64,000 nucleotides of DNA, taken from contig CM043971.1 of the NCBI GenBank assembly GCA_014529385.2, forward strand, positions 33,745,709-33,809,708, written 5' to 3'. The position numbers were made by a program, and so were the translations under genes. Positions 22,778-34,340 of the stretch are shown piece after piece (positions within the stretch are counted from its first letter, which is position 1; every line of letters begins with the position of its first letter). The DNA is from Adiantum capillus-veneris (Eukaryota; Streptophyta; Polypodiopsida; Polypodiales; Pteridaceae). Under the pieces are notes generated by a model. The model saw only the letters and a program-made list of their open reading frames with translations, was not told where the DNA came from and made no database searches.

Positions 22778-23935
22778 CTAGGACATCATTGACATAAGAA
22801 TTACTAGGAATAGTATCCAAATCCAGCCACATTTGGCACAATGTCCAAAGAAATGAAAAACCATGTGCACTTTATGCAGTATCAAGGATGGTTTAGCATC
22901 ATCACCCCCTCTAGCTTCATAGCCATTACGCAAAACCTTAGGACTTTCTGGACTTGTATCATCAGAGAGATTTTTACCTGGTTTTTGAGTTTGATAATGG
23001 ATAATAGCTTTATCCTGAAGATCTTCATCCATAGTATCCTTGGGAAAATCACCCTTAGAAGTCTCAACATTCATCAAAGCTATAGGAGTTGGCTCCTCTT
23101 GTAGCCCGTATATAAGCATAGATGTAAAATCCATGTCAATATCCTGCTCACAATCAGCATGATCTAGGCAATCTTCAATATCGTCCTCTGCTTCCTCATC
23201 GGCATCCATGCTACTTAGCAAGCCATTATAACTTTGAAAAGGTTCATCAGGCACCCCCTCTGAATGGGTACATGCATCACAAAGCTCTTCTATACTGCTA
23301 TAACCTTCTTCTTCAGATTGGGCCAAAAAAGCATCAATTATGGAATCTTCTTCTGTGATAATAGAATTAGCAAGCATATTGCTAGGAGCAACCATAGGTT
23401 CATTGGCATTATCAGGTTCATCCTGTGTTTGGTCCACAATCTCGGCCACTTCATCAGCTATTGTATATATAATAGCTTTATTTAAGCAATCATCAGTAGT
23501 AAATCTGTTGGCTTGCTCAGCTAGAGTGCCGATAGATCCATTAGAAACTTGTAGTGGCTCAACTTCTTGATAGACTTTTTGAGAGCATCTCATGCCAAGG
23601 TCAGTAGCTTGTAAAATTTTTGTTGTACAGTCTAGCTCTTCGCTAGAACCATTATCCGAGGTAACTTCCATGCGAGTAATCTTTGAAAAAAAATCATATA
23701 TTTGTGTTTCATCATTAATTTCATTATGTACCTTTGCTAGGTTGCTCAAAATATGGTCCTTTGAAGTTGAATTTGCTACTTCCGAAGCTGTATTTTCCTT
23801 AATATGCTACTTCTTGCAAACATCCCTGAACTAAGCCCAACATCTTTGGCAGATCTGCAGAGCTGCTAGATTTTTATCAAATCTATTGAAATTATAATCT
23901 TTGATAAACTGCATCAACTCTGCTGGAATCTCCAT
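22778..23935 (-). pseudogene. X ORF: unknown acidic protein
   Basis: A minus-strand frame begins at ATG 23935 (MEIPAELMQFIKDYNFNRFD), just inside the 5' LTR, and runs to 22778 with two in-frame TAG codons near its start (after QICQRCWA and after DVCKK). The last 320 or so codons are open. The product is rich in Asp and Glu (EEAEDDIEDCLDHADCEQDI) and ends in a hydrophobic stretch (CGWIWILFLVILMSMMS) that could be a membrane segment or chance. There is no gag, zinc knuckle or pol motif. Its position corresponds to the gag-acidic ORF of Y, and both are acidic, but I cannot align them. The role is unknown. Confidence 0.6.
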
Positions 23936-23979
23936 CTTTACCTCCCACCCGGCTCGTTTCACATCGGGTTCACCGAGAA

Positions 23980-25989
23980 TGTCGGAGGTTTTGTATTTGA
24001 AAGTTGAGCCGGGAAGGCACGGGGCCCCTGGCTATGAGAGGTGTGAGGGAAAGAGTTGCAGCAGACGCAAATAATGAAGATAGAGCTTAAAACAGGCAGA
24101 TTGAAACTTGATAACTCAAATCGAATATTGAACAGTACCCCTGTTTTAATCAAATATTAATGGAGGAGATTATGCTCCTTACAAGGATTATCCTGCTTTA
24201 ATCCAGGTGCTAATCAAGAAAATCATTATTGAACTGCCTTGAACTGCTTCATTTTCCTTCTACTTCTTCCCGCTATGGCTTTAGGAGCTTCGACTTCCAA
24301 TGGCCTTAGGTGGTCCGATTTGGCTTAAGGTTCCCGGCTTAAGGTGTTCGGCTTAGGATTTATGGCTTCGTTTAGAGCTTAGGATTAACCGGGTTAAGGA
24401 GATTCGAGATTATGGCTTAGAGAGTTTATGGAAGCTTGGCTTAGAGCGTTTAGGCTTAAGATTATCCAGGCTTATGAGATCCGAAAGTTAGGATTATGAT
24501 AGCTTGGAGAGCTTAAAAAATCTTGGCTTAAGCGTTTAGGATTGATTACTCCAGCTTCCTTGAGAGAGCTTGTGATTAAGATGGCTGATGAGATTAGAGA
24601 AGGTTTTGGCTTAGAGCTTGTGATCCTCAATGCTAATGATGGCTAAGGAGATTAGAGAGGGTTTAACTTAGAGCTTTCTATTCTCCTCCGGAGAGAAGAA
24701 GATGAATGAAAAGAAGACCCCCAAAAGAGAGCTGCTTCCCTTTTTTATAGGTTGCATGGGCTTGCCTTGCTAAAACTGGCCTACCCATTAGCGATGTCGC
24801 TAATGGGTAGCACCCCTATGACATGGCAGCCGAAATTCATTCTCCTCCAAATTGGGTGGGCGTGGCTCCGAACTTTCTTGCCATGGACTGCTGAGCAAGA
24901 CCCGTTTCTTGGTCGGCATCATCCGAGCACTGTAGCCCGCGCCATGAGCGCTTTATCACGCCCCTGCTCTGCCGTTTCACTGTTGAACACCATGGCTTGT
25001 TTTCTTTATGGATTCACACCTTATTTGTTTTGTGGGTGGCCCTTGGATGGCCCTGCCCTTTTAATATTGGGCGGCCTAGCCCATTTTGGGTGGCCATAGG
25101 TTGTGGCCCTTGGACACTTTTTGAAGGACATCACATTTGACTTACATATCGGCCATGGCCCTTGGGTGGCCACACTTGGTATACAGATCAACAAAGCAAT
25201 ACCCGCACTCAATGCACTACACTATGAACTTATCAAAATCTTTTTATGCTTTTGTAACGGCCCACATTTGGCATACATATCGGGCACTGCATTACATTAA
25301 TCATGTATACTTCAAAATACATTACTAGTGAAGACGGCATTCGGTTGCCACCATACTTGGCACATATATTGACCAAGGTATATATTCTTCTCCGATCGCT
25401 CCTATGGTTTGAATAAATGAATCTGAACTGCTATTAGCCAACCATGTATATACTTTAACTGAAGCACTAGCAGATGAACTTGATTGATCAAGGAAACCAA
25501 AGCGGAACGGAATCGACCCCCAGTGATACTTAAACTAGCCATATCTTGCCAACCGAACCTCGATTGACAAACTGAAAAGACCGACATGCTCCTGGAAGTG
25601 AGCACTTTGGAGCCATGCATTCCTATCATCTTTGACCTTTTATCAGCTGGTGCCCAATTCGGTACGGATCTGCTACTGACTCAACTTAAAACCGTCATAA
25701 CTTCTTATCTGTAGCTCCGATTGACGAGCCGTAAAGACAGGCCTGTAGAGCCCTTCAAGCACTTCAACTTTGCTCAATAAAATCCCAACTATGACCACTT
25801 CAATCATACTCACTGTTTAGCATTACCAAGACATCTTTTGGCCCTTAGAGCCGAATCTGGCACACTTTTAACTTAAAATTGGCTTGTTAGCAAGCCCTTA
25901 TTACTGTTGAATAATCATGTAGGATTCAAATACACCTGATTGGCATCCCTTTGCTCATTTTCTTGTCATGGAAGCGGAGCGGCACGACA
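23980..25989 (-). repeat. X 5' LTR (uninterrupted)
   Basis: 2010 bp, TGTCGG...CACGACA. It contains the empty site for Y near 25335 (gaagacggcattcgg). The internal region on its left begins TTCTCGGTGAACCC on the minus strand, a weak primer-site candidate. Confidence 0.88.
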
Positions 25990-26052
25990 GCGTGTAACAA
26001 TCATGGCCATGGACATCCAACTTGCACATCGCCTAAGGCATGAGTGATACCC

Positions 26053-26686
26053 TGTCATTAATATCTAATATCTAACCAACCCAAATGATTTTCTCATATT
26101 AAACTGATCATTTAATATGTAATAATAAACTTGAACAAGGGTTAGAATATAGACATCTGCTTACGGATATATCTCAACACGGGGCCAATGGTAAAGGGGC
26201 CCAAATGAGAGATGGTCTATCAAAGAGCAAGGTTAACTAATGAAGCTTAAAAGACCTTAGGGTTAGCTTCATTAAAGACCTCGAATGGTTAGTGTTAAAA
26301 GTCCTTTGACCTTAAGCAAACTAAGGTGGAGCTTGAGGTGGGAACCCGACCTAAACTTAAGCAAGCTAGGGATGTGCTTGAGGTGGGAACCCGACCTAAA
26401 CTTAAGCAAGATAGGGATGTTCTTGAGGTGGGAACCCACCCTAAACTTAAGCAAGCTAGGGTTGTGCTTGAGGTGGGAACTCCACCTAAGGTGCTTGTCA
26501 TGCTTGATGACTAAGGTAGGTACTTGTCACATTTAATGAGAAAGTTGCTTGAGAAGCTTCCTATGCATGGGGGGTAAGATGCTTGAGTCAAAAAGAGAAC
26601 CTACACACTTAATGAGGAAGTTGCTTGAGAAACTTCCTATGCATAAAAATCTCAAAGTTAGGGGAATTCTAAAAGATCACATGGGA
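26053..26686 (+). repeat. G1 5' LTR, left segment
   Basis: Matches 38105-38650. It ends at the C2 insertion, where 'cacatggga' on the left and 'tggaacacatg' on the right rejoin to the sequence seen uninterrupted at about 38640. Confidence 0.93.
26332..26500. repeat. 45-bp tandem repeat in G1 LTR
   Basis: About four units starting at 26332, 26377, 26422 and 26467 (cttgaggtgggaacccgacc and onward). The right LTR has the same array at about 38390-38530, with one unit shortened. The unit is a multiple of three, so it yields a repeated peptide, but this lies in an LTR and is not a gene. Confidence 0.9.
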
Positions 26687-26913
26687 TATTGGAATTAGGG
26701 TTGCAAAGAAATGCACACAGCTTAAAGAAGACGAAGGAAGCTCAAGGCACACAATAGAGAGTGTCTTACTTAGTGTGCAATGGAAAAATAGATAGCCCTA
26801 GAGTGATAGGCGTACATACAATGCTCGGGGAAAAAAACCTCCTAAAGAGGGAAAAAATGCCCTGGGGGTCCTAGTGTGTTCACACACATCACTACCACAT
26901 GTATATGGTAACA
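26687..26913 (-). repeat. C2 3' LTR
   Basis: 227 bp. The first dinucleotide is TA instead of TG. The purine tract CCAGGGGGGATT adjoins it (26914-26925, minus strand). Confidence 0.92.
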
Positions 26914-26989
26914 AATCCCCCCTGGAGTGATGCAGTGAACGAGAGCTGGCACAATGAGTAAGGGGAAGTGCCATGCCCTGAGGACATAA

Positions 26990-27415
26990 TCAGTCCACAA
27001 AGGGGAGTAAGCCCAAAGCTTTGCGGAAAGCTTCAAGCTTCTCACGAGACAATGCCTTTGTGAAAAGATCTGCAAGGTTGTCTTGTGTTGGAACATAAGC
27101 CAAGCTGATCTCTCCTGCTGAGAGCCTCTCCCTGACATAGTGGTAATGCACCTCAATGTGCTTTGTGCGAGCATGAAAAACTAGGTTCCTCGCAACTGCC
27201 AATGCACTCTGACTGTCAGCGTAGATAGTGTTGGTAGTGTCCTGTCCAACACCCAAATCATCCATAAGGCGTCTGAGACATACACACTCAACCGTAGCTG
27301 TGAAGACTTCATTGTACTCAGCCTCACAACTTGAAGTGGCCACAATAGGTTGCTTCTTGCTCAACCATGATATACATGAGCTGCCCAAGAGGAAACAAAA
27401 ACCACTTATGGACAC
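26990..27415 (-). pseudogene. C2 RNase H
   Basis: Encodes SGFCFLLGSSCISWLSKKQP, VATSSCEAEYNEVFTATVEC, YADSQSALAVARN, KHIEVHYHYVRE and VPTQDNLADLFTKALSREKL, the full C-terminal two thirds of a copia RNase H with the conserved Glu, Asp and terminal Asp visible. The N-terminal strand lies upstream in another frame (about 27420-27600). The family enzyme removes RNA from the RNA-DNA hybrid. This segment is the reference for the deletion in C1. Confidence 0.9.
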
Positions 27416-27604
27416 TCACGTGTCAAAACAACCAACCCAATCTGAGTCCGAGAAAGCATGTAAGTCTAGCGGCAATGATCCCCCCTTGAGATAAAACAAG
27501 CCAAGATGTAAAGTGCCACTAAGGTAGCAAAAAATACTCTTGACAGCCTGCCAATGCTTAGACCATGGGCTATGCATAAATCTGCTGACCTGTGAGACTG
27601 CAAA

Positions 27605-28499
27605 CTAAATATCCAGCCTCGTGTTGCATACATAAATGAGGTAGCCAACAGCAGTTTGGTAAAGAGTGACATTAGCAAGATCGCCAGCATCATGTAGACT
27701 CAACTTCAAATTTGTTTCCATGGGAGTGGCAATAGGTTTGCAATCCTCAAGTCCAAACTTACATAGCAATGTCTCTATGTAAACTTTTTGACACAAGGAA
27801 ATACCACCATCACACTGCTTAAACTGTATACCCAAGTAATGATGCAACATCCCCAAATATTTCATCTTGAAAGTAGCATTCAAATCAGCCTTAAATTCAG
27901 CAATATGTCTCTCATTTGGTCCAGTGATCAGCAAATCATCAACATAAAGAACCACAATGAGAAGTACATCACCCTCACGCTTTACATACAATGTGCTTTT
28001 TGTTGGCCTGTTTACGAAAGCCGCGTTTGACCAAATGAGTGTCAGCTTTCTCATACCAAGCACGAGGAGATTGCTTCAACCCATACAAAGCCTTCTTACA
28101 TCTGGACACTTTGTCCTCTTGTCCTTTTATGGCAAAACCACGAGGCTGCATTACATAAACTTCCTCAAATATGTCACCATTCAAGAAAGCAGTAACAATG
28201 TCTGATTGATGTATATGCCAACCAAAATGAGTTGTCAATGCACATAGAAAACGCACAATAGTCATACAACAAGTGGGAGCAAAAGTCTCTTCATAATCTA
28301 TGCCATTTTGCTGTGCATAACCCTTTGCAACAAGCCGAGCCTAATGGCGATCAATCTCACCATCCGGCTTGCCTTTCAACTTGTAAACCCACTTCGTGCC
28401 AATGGCCTTTTTTCCAGGAGGCAAATCACATAAAGTCCATGTGTCATTTTCTATAAGTGCATCATATTCTGATTGCATGGCAGCCATCCAATTTTTTGA
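27605..28499 (-). pseudogene. C2 reverse transcriptase
   Basis: From right to left the frames give TWTLCDLPPGKKAIGTKWVY, KGKPDGEIDRH then a stop where the family has KARLV. A second frame follows (28265-27975) with HQSDIVTAFLNGDIFEEVYV and KALYGLKQSPRAWYEK, and after a frameshift near 28000 the frame 28063-27605 with VVLYVDDLLITGPNERH and GYLIYVCNTRLDI. The catalytic YVDD is present. The stop and frameshift prevent a full product. Confidence 0.92.
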
Positions 28500-30180
28500 A
28501 TTTTGTGCTTCATCAAAAGATAGAGGCTCCTCAACATCATGTAAGCTAGACACAACCAAACCATAACAATCGGATGCATAAGATGCATGGCGAGAGCCTG
28601 AACGAGTACGACTAGACAAAGGTGCATCCAATTTACTGTCACGCATATTGTGCACCAGCCATTTTGGCATACCTCTAGCCTGCTCATTTGCAGCCCTTTC
28701 CTCATCAAGTACATCATGTACATCTGCATCAGTAATAGGCTGATCTGTAACATTTTCAGAAACCCCCATAGGTTGTACATTTGCCTCATTGGAGCTTACA
28801 TTCATATTTCCACCACTGAAAAGAGGCAAGAAAGTGTCATAAATGTTCTGTGAGCTTACATTACTGTCTCTAGTACATGACAGCAAGGGCTGAACAGAAT
28901 CTTCCACAAACACTACATCCCGTGAAACCAAAATACATTTTGTTTGTGGATGATACAACTTGTAACCTTTGCTTTCAGCACTATAACCAACAAAAATATG
29001 TTTGACAGCCTTATCATCCAATTTTCTGCGCTGCACTTGTGGCACCAAAGCATATGCCAAACAGCCAAAAACACGCATGTGCTCAATAGAAGGTTTTCTA
29101 TCATACCATGCTTCATATGGAGTAATAGACTGCAAAGCTTTCGTAGGACACCTGTTAACTACATAAGTGGCACACATAATGGCCTCAAGCCAAAAAGAAT
29201 GCGGCAAAGCTTGACTTTTGACCATACATCGTGCCATTTTCGTCAGTGACCTGTTTTTCCTCTCAGCAACACCATTTTGCTGAGGTGTATAAGGCACTGT
29301 ACATTGGTGTTTTATCCCACGACTAGCCAGAAATGCATTAAATTCATGAGACATATACTCCCCCCCTCAATCGGAACGGAGGGTGCACATAGTACATTTC
29401 GAGACATTTTCAGCCATAGCCAGAAATTGTTTGAAGCACATAAAAACTTCGGACTTCGCTTTAAGCGGAAATACCCATGCATGCTTGGAGTAATCATCAA
29501 TGAAAGTCACGAAGTACAGGTAATTTCCCAAGGACAAAGTTTGCATGGGCCCACAAACATCACTATGCACAAGCTGCAACCTGCATGTGGCCCAAACTGA
29601 ACAATCTTTTGAAACTTAGAACGTTGCATCTTACCCAAAATACAGCCTTCACAAACATGTTTGACAGGTGCTTCAAGAGGCAGCAAAGAAGCAACCATAT
29701 CAGATTTCTACAAATGCAACAAATTGGCAAAATTTAGATGATCAAAACGTGCATGCCAAAGTTTTCATTTGAAATAGCCCTTGAATCTTCAACAACATTT
29801 GAAAAATTTTGTCCACACTTGTCATAAAAAGTGAGCTTATACAGCCTACGGCACAAAAGGCCAGATGCAACAATTTCATCACCAAAACTGAGATCATGAA
29901 CTGTACATCTGTCATCCACAAATTTGACTACAAGTCCAAGTCTAGCAAGTGCAGATACAGACAAGAGATTCTTCTTGATTCCAAGTACATAAAGTGCATC
30001 AACAAGTGTGAAGGAACTACCATTTGCAGCAGTAAGCACAATCTTTCCAACTCCCTGAACCGGATAAGAGGCATTGTTGGCACAAGTGACTGAATTCCCA
30101 TGAGTGACGGACTCGAGAGTGGTAAATAATTCACGATGTGAGGTAATGTGCTTTGTAGCACCACTGTCCAAATACCACAC
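28341..30180 (-). pseudogene. C2 protease and integrase
   Basis: 30180-29734 encodes the protease from WYLDSGATKHITSHREL through DALYVLGIKKNLLSVSALAR. Integrase follows with the zinc end CEGCILGKMQRSKF, the core HSDVCGPMQTLSLGNYLYFV, the same TGA in LRSD*GGEYM as C1, then YMSHEFNAFLASRGIKHQ and the acidic linker into RT. The zinc-ligand Cys lost in C1 is kept here. A frameshift near 29600-29740 separates protease and integrase. Confidence 0.92.
29005..29593 (-). repeat. 589-bp tract identical to C1
   Basis: Partner of 8444-9032. The nearest differences are at 29004 and 29594. Confidence 0.85.
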
Positions 30181-30204
30181 ATGTGAATCTGCAGCAACTG
30201 ATAA

Positions 30205-31261
30205 TTATGTATCATGGACAGCAGGGTTGTAAGTGCACTCTATGCTAAAAGCCCATTCTGCATCAACATTAGCAACAGAGTCTCCTTTCACAGAAGACTC
30301 AACAATGGTTGTATTTGTATTTGCAGTGGAACCACCCTCTTTCTTCTTAGCCTCTTTTGCCTTAAACTTAGGACACTGCTTGATCAAGTGATCATTAGCT
30401 TTACAATAATGGCAACACATATTCTTTTTGCCCTTATCAACATAATTTCCATACGAATTTCTACCAATAGAAGCATCAGGAACAGAATTTTTTCCACTCA
30501 CAGCAGAACGATAAGAAGTGGTTGCATTGCTATCACCGCCCTTTCTTTGAGAAGCAATAAAAGCCTATTCAACTGCACGTTGTCTAGTCCTGTTTTTTTA
30601 TGGAAAGTGACTCTTACAACAGCAATGTGCATAATGCATCAAACTTGAAAACTTCTGGATTTCCTTGGGTCATAAGTCTCCAAGTACTAGCAAAAGTCTA
30701 GTAAGAATCTGGTAAGGCATCAAGAACAGTCTGCACAAGGGAACTATTTGAAATCACTTCACCTGCAGAAATAAGTTGCTCATTGATGTCCTTGACACCA
30801 GCAAGAAAAGTGTCCATATCATCTTCCTCATGCGTAATCTTGGACTCCAGCTCTTTACGCAGCAAAGCAATTTTAGCCTCATTGCGGCTTGCATAAAGAC
30901 CTGCTAGAATATCCCAAGCCTATTTTGCACATTTTGTTGAACGGATGTGAGGAACAATGGTGCGCTTCATAGACAACGCAATCAATGCATGAGCCTGTGC
31001 ATCCTTTACATCCCAACGAGCTTCTTCTGCCGTAGGCAAAACAACTCTAATAGTAGAAATCCTTGCAGCAAGACCTGCAACATCCTCAACATCACCTACA
31101 TCCTCAGAACCAGGACGTACATCAATGCCCTGCACAATATTCCAGACGCCCTTTGACACAAGAACATGTTGCATCATATAAGCCCACATAGGGTAATTGT
31201 CTCCATCCAACCTGTCCTCAACAGTAAACATCTTGAAGACATCTGTGTTGTTGTCAGTCAT
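30205..31261 (-). pseudogene. C2 gag
   Basis: Starts at ATG 31261 (MTDNNTDVFKMFTVEDRLDG) and matches C1 gag closely. A TAG interrupts after RSTKCAK, where C1 has AKQAW. Further stops occur before the zinc-knuckle segment at 30501-30205 (CHYCKANDHLIKQC). The structural role is as in C1: RNA-binding particle protein. The damaged frame cannot make full gag. Confidence 0.92.
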
Positions 31262-31610
31262 GGTAAATGTTGCACCTAATGTGAAAACTGCTCAAAAATA
31301 GGAGAAATGGAGCGGGAACAACACGTGCTATATAGCACAAACCGTAGAAGACTGTAAGGCACTTGTTATGTAGAAAATGGCACTGACACAAATTTTGCAC
31401 AAAATGACAAAATTGCCTGTGCAGTCCTGCCTGTAGTGAAAACGAAGGCCGAAATGAGCCCGAATCAAAAATCTGAGCAGACTGAGCTCTACGAGTACAT
31501 CCAAAATGTTTGCCAACTTGCGAACGCTCGCCAAACCTCACTTTAATTGGAGAAAGTGAGAAGGCGTGTGCTGGAGCAGCTGGGGACTACGCCAGGGGAG
31601 AACGTAACCT

Positions 31611-31622
31611 GCTCTGATACCA
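31611..31622 (-). promoter_or_regulatory. C2 primer-binding site (tRNA-iMet)
   Basis: Minus-strand TGGTATCAGAGC, two bases from the 5' LTR, identical to that of C1. Confidence 0.95.
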
Positions 31623-31624
31623 AT

Positions 31625-31852
31625 TGTTGGAATTAGGGTTGCATAGAAACACACACAGCTTGGAGAAGACGAAGGAAGCTCAAGGCACACAATAGAGAGT
31701 GTGTTACTTAGTGTGCAATGGAAATATAGATATCCCTACAGTGATGGGCGTATATACAATGCTCGGGGGGAAAAAACCTCCTAAAGAGGGAAAAAATGCC
31801 CGGGCAGTTTTAGTGTGTTCACACACATCACTACCACATGTATATGGTAACA
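31625..31852 (-). repeat. C2 5' LTR
   Basis: 228 bp, TGTTGG...GTAACA. Confidence 0.93.
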
Positions 31853-32605
31853 TGGAACACATGTCAGACTCTCACTAAGCTTAACCACATGGTGTGCTTG
31901 AATGCTATTGGTTGGGCTAAAGAGGGGTCCAATGAGCTTCTACTTCCATCTGACAAATATCTAGATATTTTCAAGCTCTCTCTCTCTAAGGGGTAAGGAG
32001 GACACTTGTCAAAAGACTACCCATGTCCTTGACTGCATGTTGCATGTGATTGGCTAGGGGGAGAGGGGTCCAATGAGCTTGCAACATGCAGAAAGGTCAC
32101 AAATCGACCAAAGCAAGGAGGGGAGGTGCTAGGGGGATATACTCCACACACACACGCCCAAAGCAAGGAGGGGAGGTGCTAGCTCTCTCCACCTTTGAAG
32201 GTGTTTGAGGCCTTGGGACTGAGGCTTGGGATAGTTAATGATTTCTTCAAGATTATGTTATGATTGTGATGCATGAAGCTTCCCATCTTCATTGCATCAC
32301 CTAGGTTACAAGGAACACAAAGATTGTATTGTACCAAGTCTCTCTTGATGGGAGAAACTATAATACAATGCCTATTGGAGGGGGGACCGGCTCCATATGA
32401 ATCCGGTCCTCAACTATTGTCATGCTCTCTAAACTCTCTCTCTCTCTTGCAAAAGTATTGTTCATGCCAAGTTAACTAAGTACCATGTTTATGTTGCTAC
32501 CATCATTTAAGTTCAACCGCTATGCTCACAAAGAATCTCTCAAAAGTGCTTCACCTAATTTCTTAATTCCGCTACTCTCGAAGTTCATAGGCAATAACCA
32601 TTACA
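31853..32605 (+). repeat. G1 5' LTR, right segment
   Basis: Resumes the G1 LTR. It lacks about 250 bp that the right LTR has (about 38940-39205). At that junction it carries a duplicated 'caaagcaaggaggggaggtg' (about 32112 and 32160), which suggests a repeat-mediated rearrangement. Confidence 0.9.
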
Positions 32606-32606
32606 T

Positions 32607-32617
32607 TGGTATCAGAG
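32607..32617 (+). promoter_or_regulatory. G1 primer-binding site (tRNA-iMet)
   Basis: TGGTATCAGAG one base after the LTR. The last part diverges (AATTTGG). Confidence 0.9.
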
Positions 32618-33009
32618 AATTTGGTTTCTCTTTTATTGCCTAAGAAGAGAGGTCCTTAAGTATCCTATTAGTGGTTGTTTTTGTTAATTATATTAGGGTA
32701 AGTGGGTTTGGGATCTATTATCGGTTTTGTTGATCCCACTATGTGGGATATGGTGCACCCCTCGAGAGATTTGGTCTTAATAATGGAGTCTTTTTAGACT
32801 GTCTCCATTATTAAGCCATAAGAAGTTCGAAAGGATCTATCCCTCGACAACTTCGCTATGTTAGACTCACTCCACTACTCTCTATAATTAACCAATTCGA
32901 GCCGTGGGTGTAGATACTTAAGTGCCTATTTTCAAAGGCTAAGAGGAGTAGCAACTAAGGTTTTGAATTGCCAAATCATACACTAAGTAAACACATAAGT
33001 TTAATTAGC

Positions 33010-34340
33010 ATGGCTGGCAATAACCAAGAGAGGAGAATGAACATTGATAACTTTGATTTTGCACATGAAGGTGCCAATGATGATGCCCCCATGTTTGTTA
33101 CTTATCTTGTCACGAGGTTGCAACAAGCTATGGGCAACCCCACTTTGCAAGCCGAAGTTACTCAACAACTTCGTGTTTATGGGATTTCCTTTCCTCTCCA
33201 AGAGGAGAGAGAGCTTACGAGCCCTCTTGAAGAGACCCCCAAAAGAAGACTCTCTCCCATACGAGAGGAGGAATCCAAAGATCAAGAAAGCAATGAATCG
33301 CTAAATTCCTCCGAAGATGTGGCTCCACGAAGAAGGAGGACTAAACGATTGCAAACTCCTCCCAAGAGGAAACGGTTAACCCATAGTCCTTCTCCTTGTC
33401 ACTCCAAAAGGGAAGAGAGGAAACCAAGGAAGAAAAGGGCAAGAAAGAGGTCACCCTCTTCTCCTTCTTCTTCACCTTCCTCCTCTACTGATGAAAGCTA
33501 TGGCTATTCGCCTAGAGAATATAAGAGGGGAGGACATCGCAAATCTTACCCTGTTGGCAAAGGTCACAAAAGCTCAAGAAGTTCAAAGAGGGAGGAAAGA
33601 GTATCTCTTTTCTCACCTATGATGGCACCTTTGGGGCTATCGACAAAGTATTGGCCTTCATCCAACAATTTGATGTGGCCTTTGGAGACGAGGGCTTCAC
33701 GGAGTCCTCCAAGCTATGCCATGTAGCTATGCACTTCCAAAAATTGGCTCATCAATGGTGGGCTAGCCTTCGAGGCAATGGCGAAGCCCCAAAGACATGG
33801 AAAACTCTACGAGTTTCCATCATGAAGCAATTCCTTTGCAAGTGATGCAAAGGACAAAGTGCTCACCAAATGGCGGAGTTTAAGGCTTCTCTCTCATGAG
33901 TCTATCCACAAAAATGTGGACAAGTTTTGGGATTTACATCTCAAGGCTATTGTCTTTCAAAAGATAGACTTTGCTGAGCAAAAACAACAATTCTATGCAG
34001 GATTACCTGAAGAGATGGCCGAGTATGTCAACTCTCAACGGCCTAACTCTATCAGCGAAGTAATCCACCATACCATGGTTGCTTCACGCATCAATGTCCA
34101 ACAAGGGGTAGACAGGATGTCAAATTTATGGAAAATAAAGACAAAAGTGATGCAAAGGGAAAAATTAATGCCCAAAATGTTTCCCACGGCCATTCCAACA
34201 ACACAACAATAATCGGTCCAAGGAGAAAGGAGTTTACAAAGGTAAAAATAAACTCTCTCCTGAAGATCTTGAAACTTTTCGCAAGGATCACAAATGTTTT
34301 AAGTGTGGGGAACAAGGACATGGCTATCGTTCTTGCCCCA
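33010..34340 (+). pseudogene. G1 gag
   Basis: Starts at ATG 33010 (MAGNNQERRMNIDNF), preceded in frame only by a TTG. The first 200 or so residues end in an Arg/Ser/Lys-rich linker (RRRRTKRLQTPPKRKR and Ser-rich runs). After a shift near 33605, the retrotransposon gag domain continues as FIQQFDVAFGDEGFTESSKL and HQWWASLRGNGEAPKTWKTL, and after a second shift as KWRSLRLLSHESIHKNVDKF and FYAGLPEEMAEYV. A third shift leads to the CCHC knuckle CFKCGEQGHGYRSC at 34295-34336. Gag would form the particle shell and bind RNA. Three frame changes make it a pseudogene. Confidence 0.9.

Larger units (their letters stand above)
13202..25989 (-). mobile_element. Long-LTR non-autonomous element X
   Basis: X has LTRs beginning TGTCGG and ending CACGACA (perfect TGTCG/CGACA terminal inverted repeat). 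The right LTR is 23980-25989. The left LTR is 13202-14615 plus 21171-21822, split by element Y. Without Y, X is about 6.2 kb, of which about 4 kb is LTR. A purine tract abuts the left LTR on the minus strand, so X reads leftward. The 2.16-kb internal region holds one acidic ORF and no gag, protease, RT, RNase H or integrase motif that I can find. X therefore depended on another element. The flanking 5-mers (AACAT, GCGTG) do not match, so one end may have been exchanged. Sampled LTR divergence is about 6 percent. Confidence 0.85.
26687..31852 (-). mobile_element. Ty1/copia element C2 nested in G1 LTR
   Basis: C2 is 5166 bp, minus strand, same family as C1. LTRs are 26687-26913 (227 bp, TG end mutated to TA) and 31625-31852 (228 bp), with about 17 differences (about 7.5 percent), so the insertion looks older than C1. 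Flanking 5-mers TGGGA and TGGAA match at four of five. It keeps the RNase H segment that C1 has lost. Gag and pol are broken by stops and shifts. Its insertion point in the G1 LTR is confirmed by the intact sequence at about 38640. Confidence 0.95.

Noticed and set aside
26332-26500. Possible CRISPR-like array
   Set aside because: Units are contiguous with no unique spacers, lie in an LTR, and the genome is eukaryotic.
26272-26536. Short frames encoding a repeated 15-residue peptide
   Set aside because: Product of the 45-bp tandem repeat in the G1 LTR; the unit length is a multiple of three, so every frame repeats.
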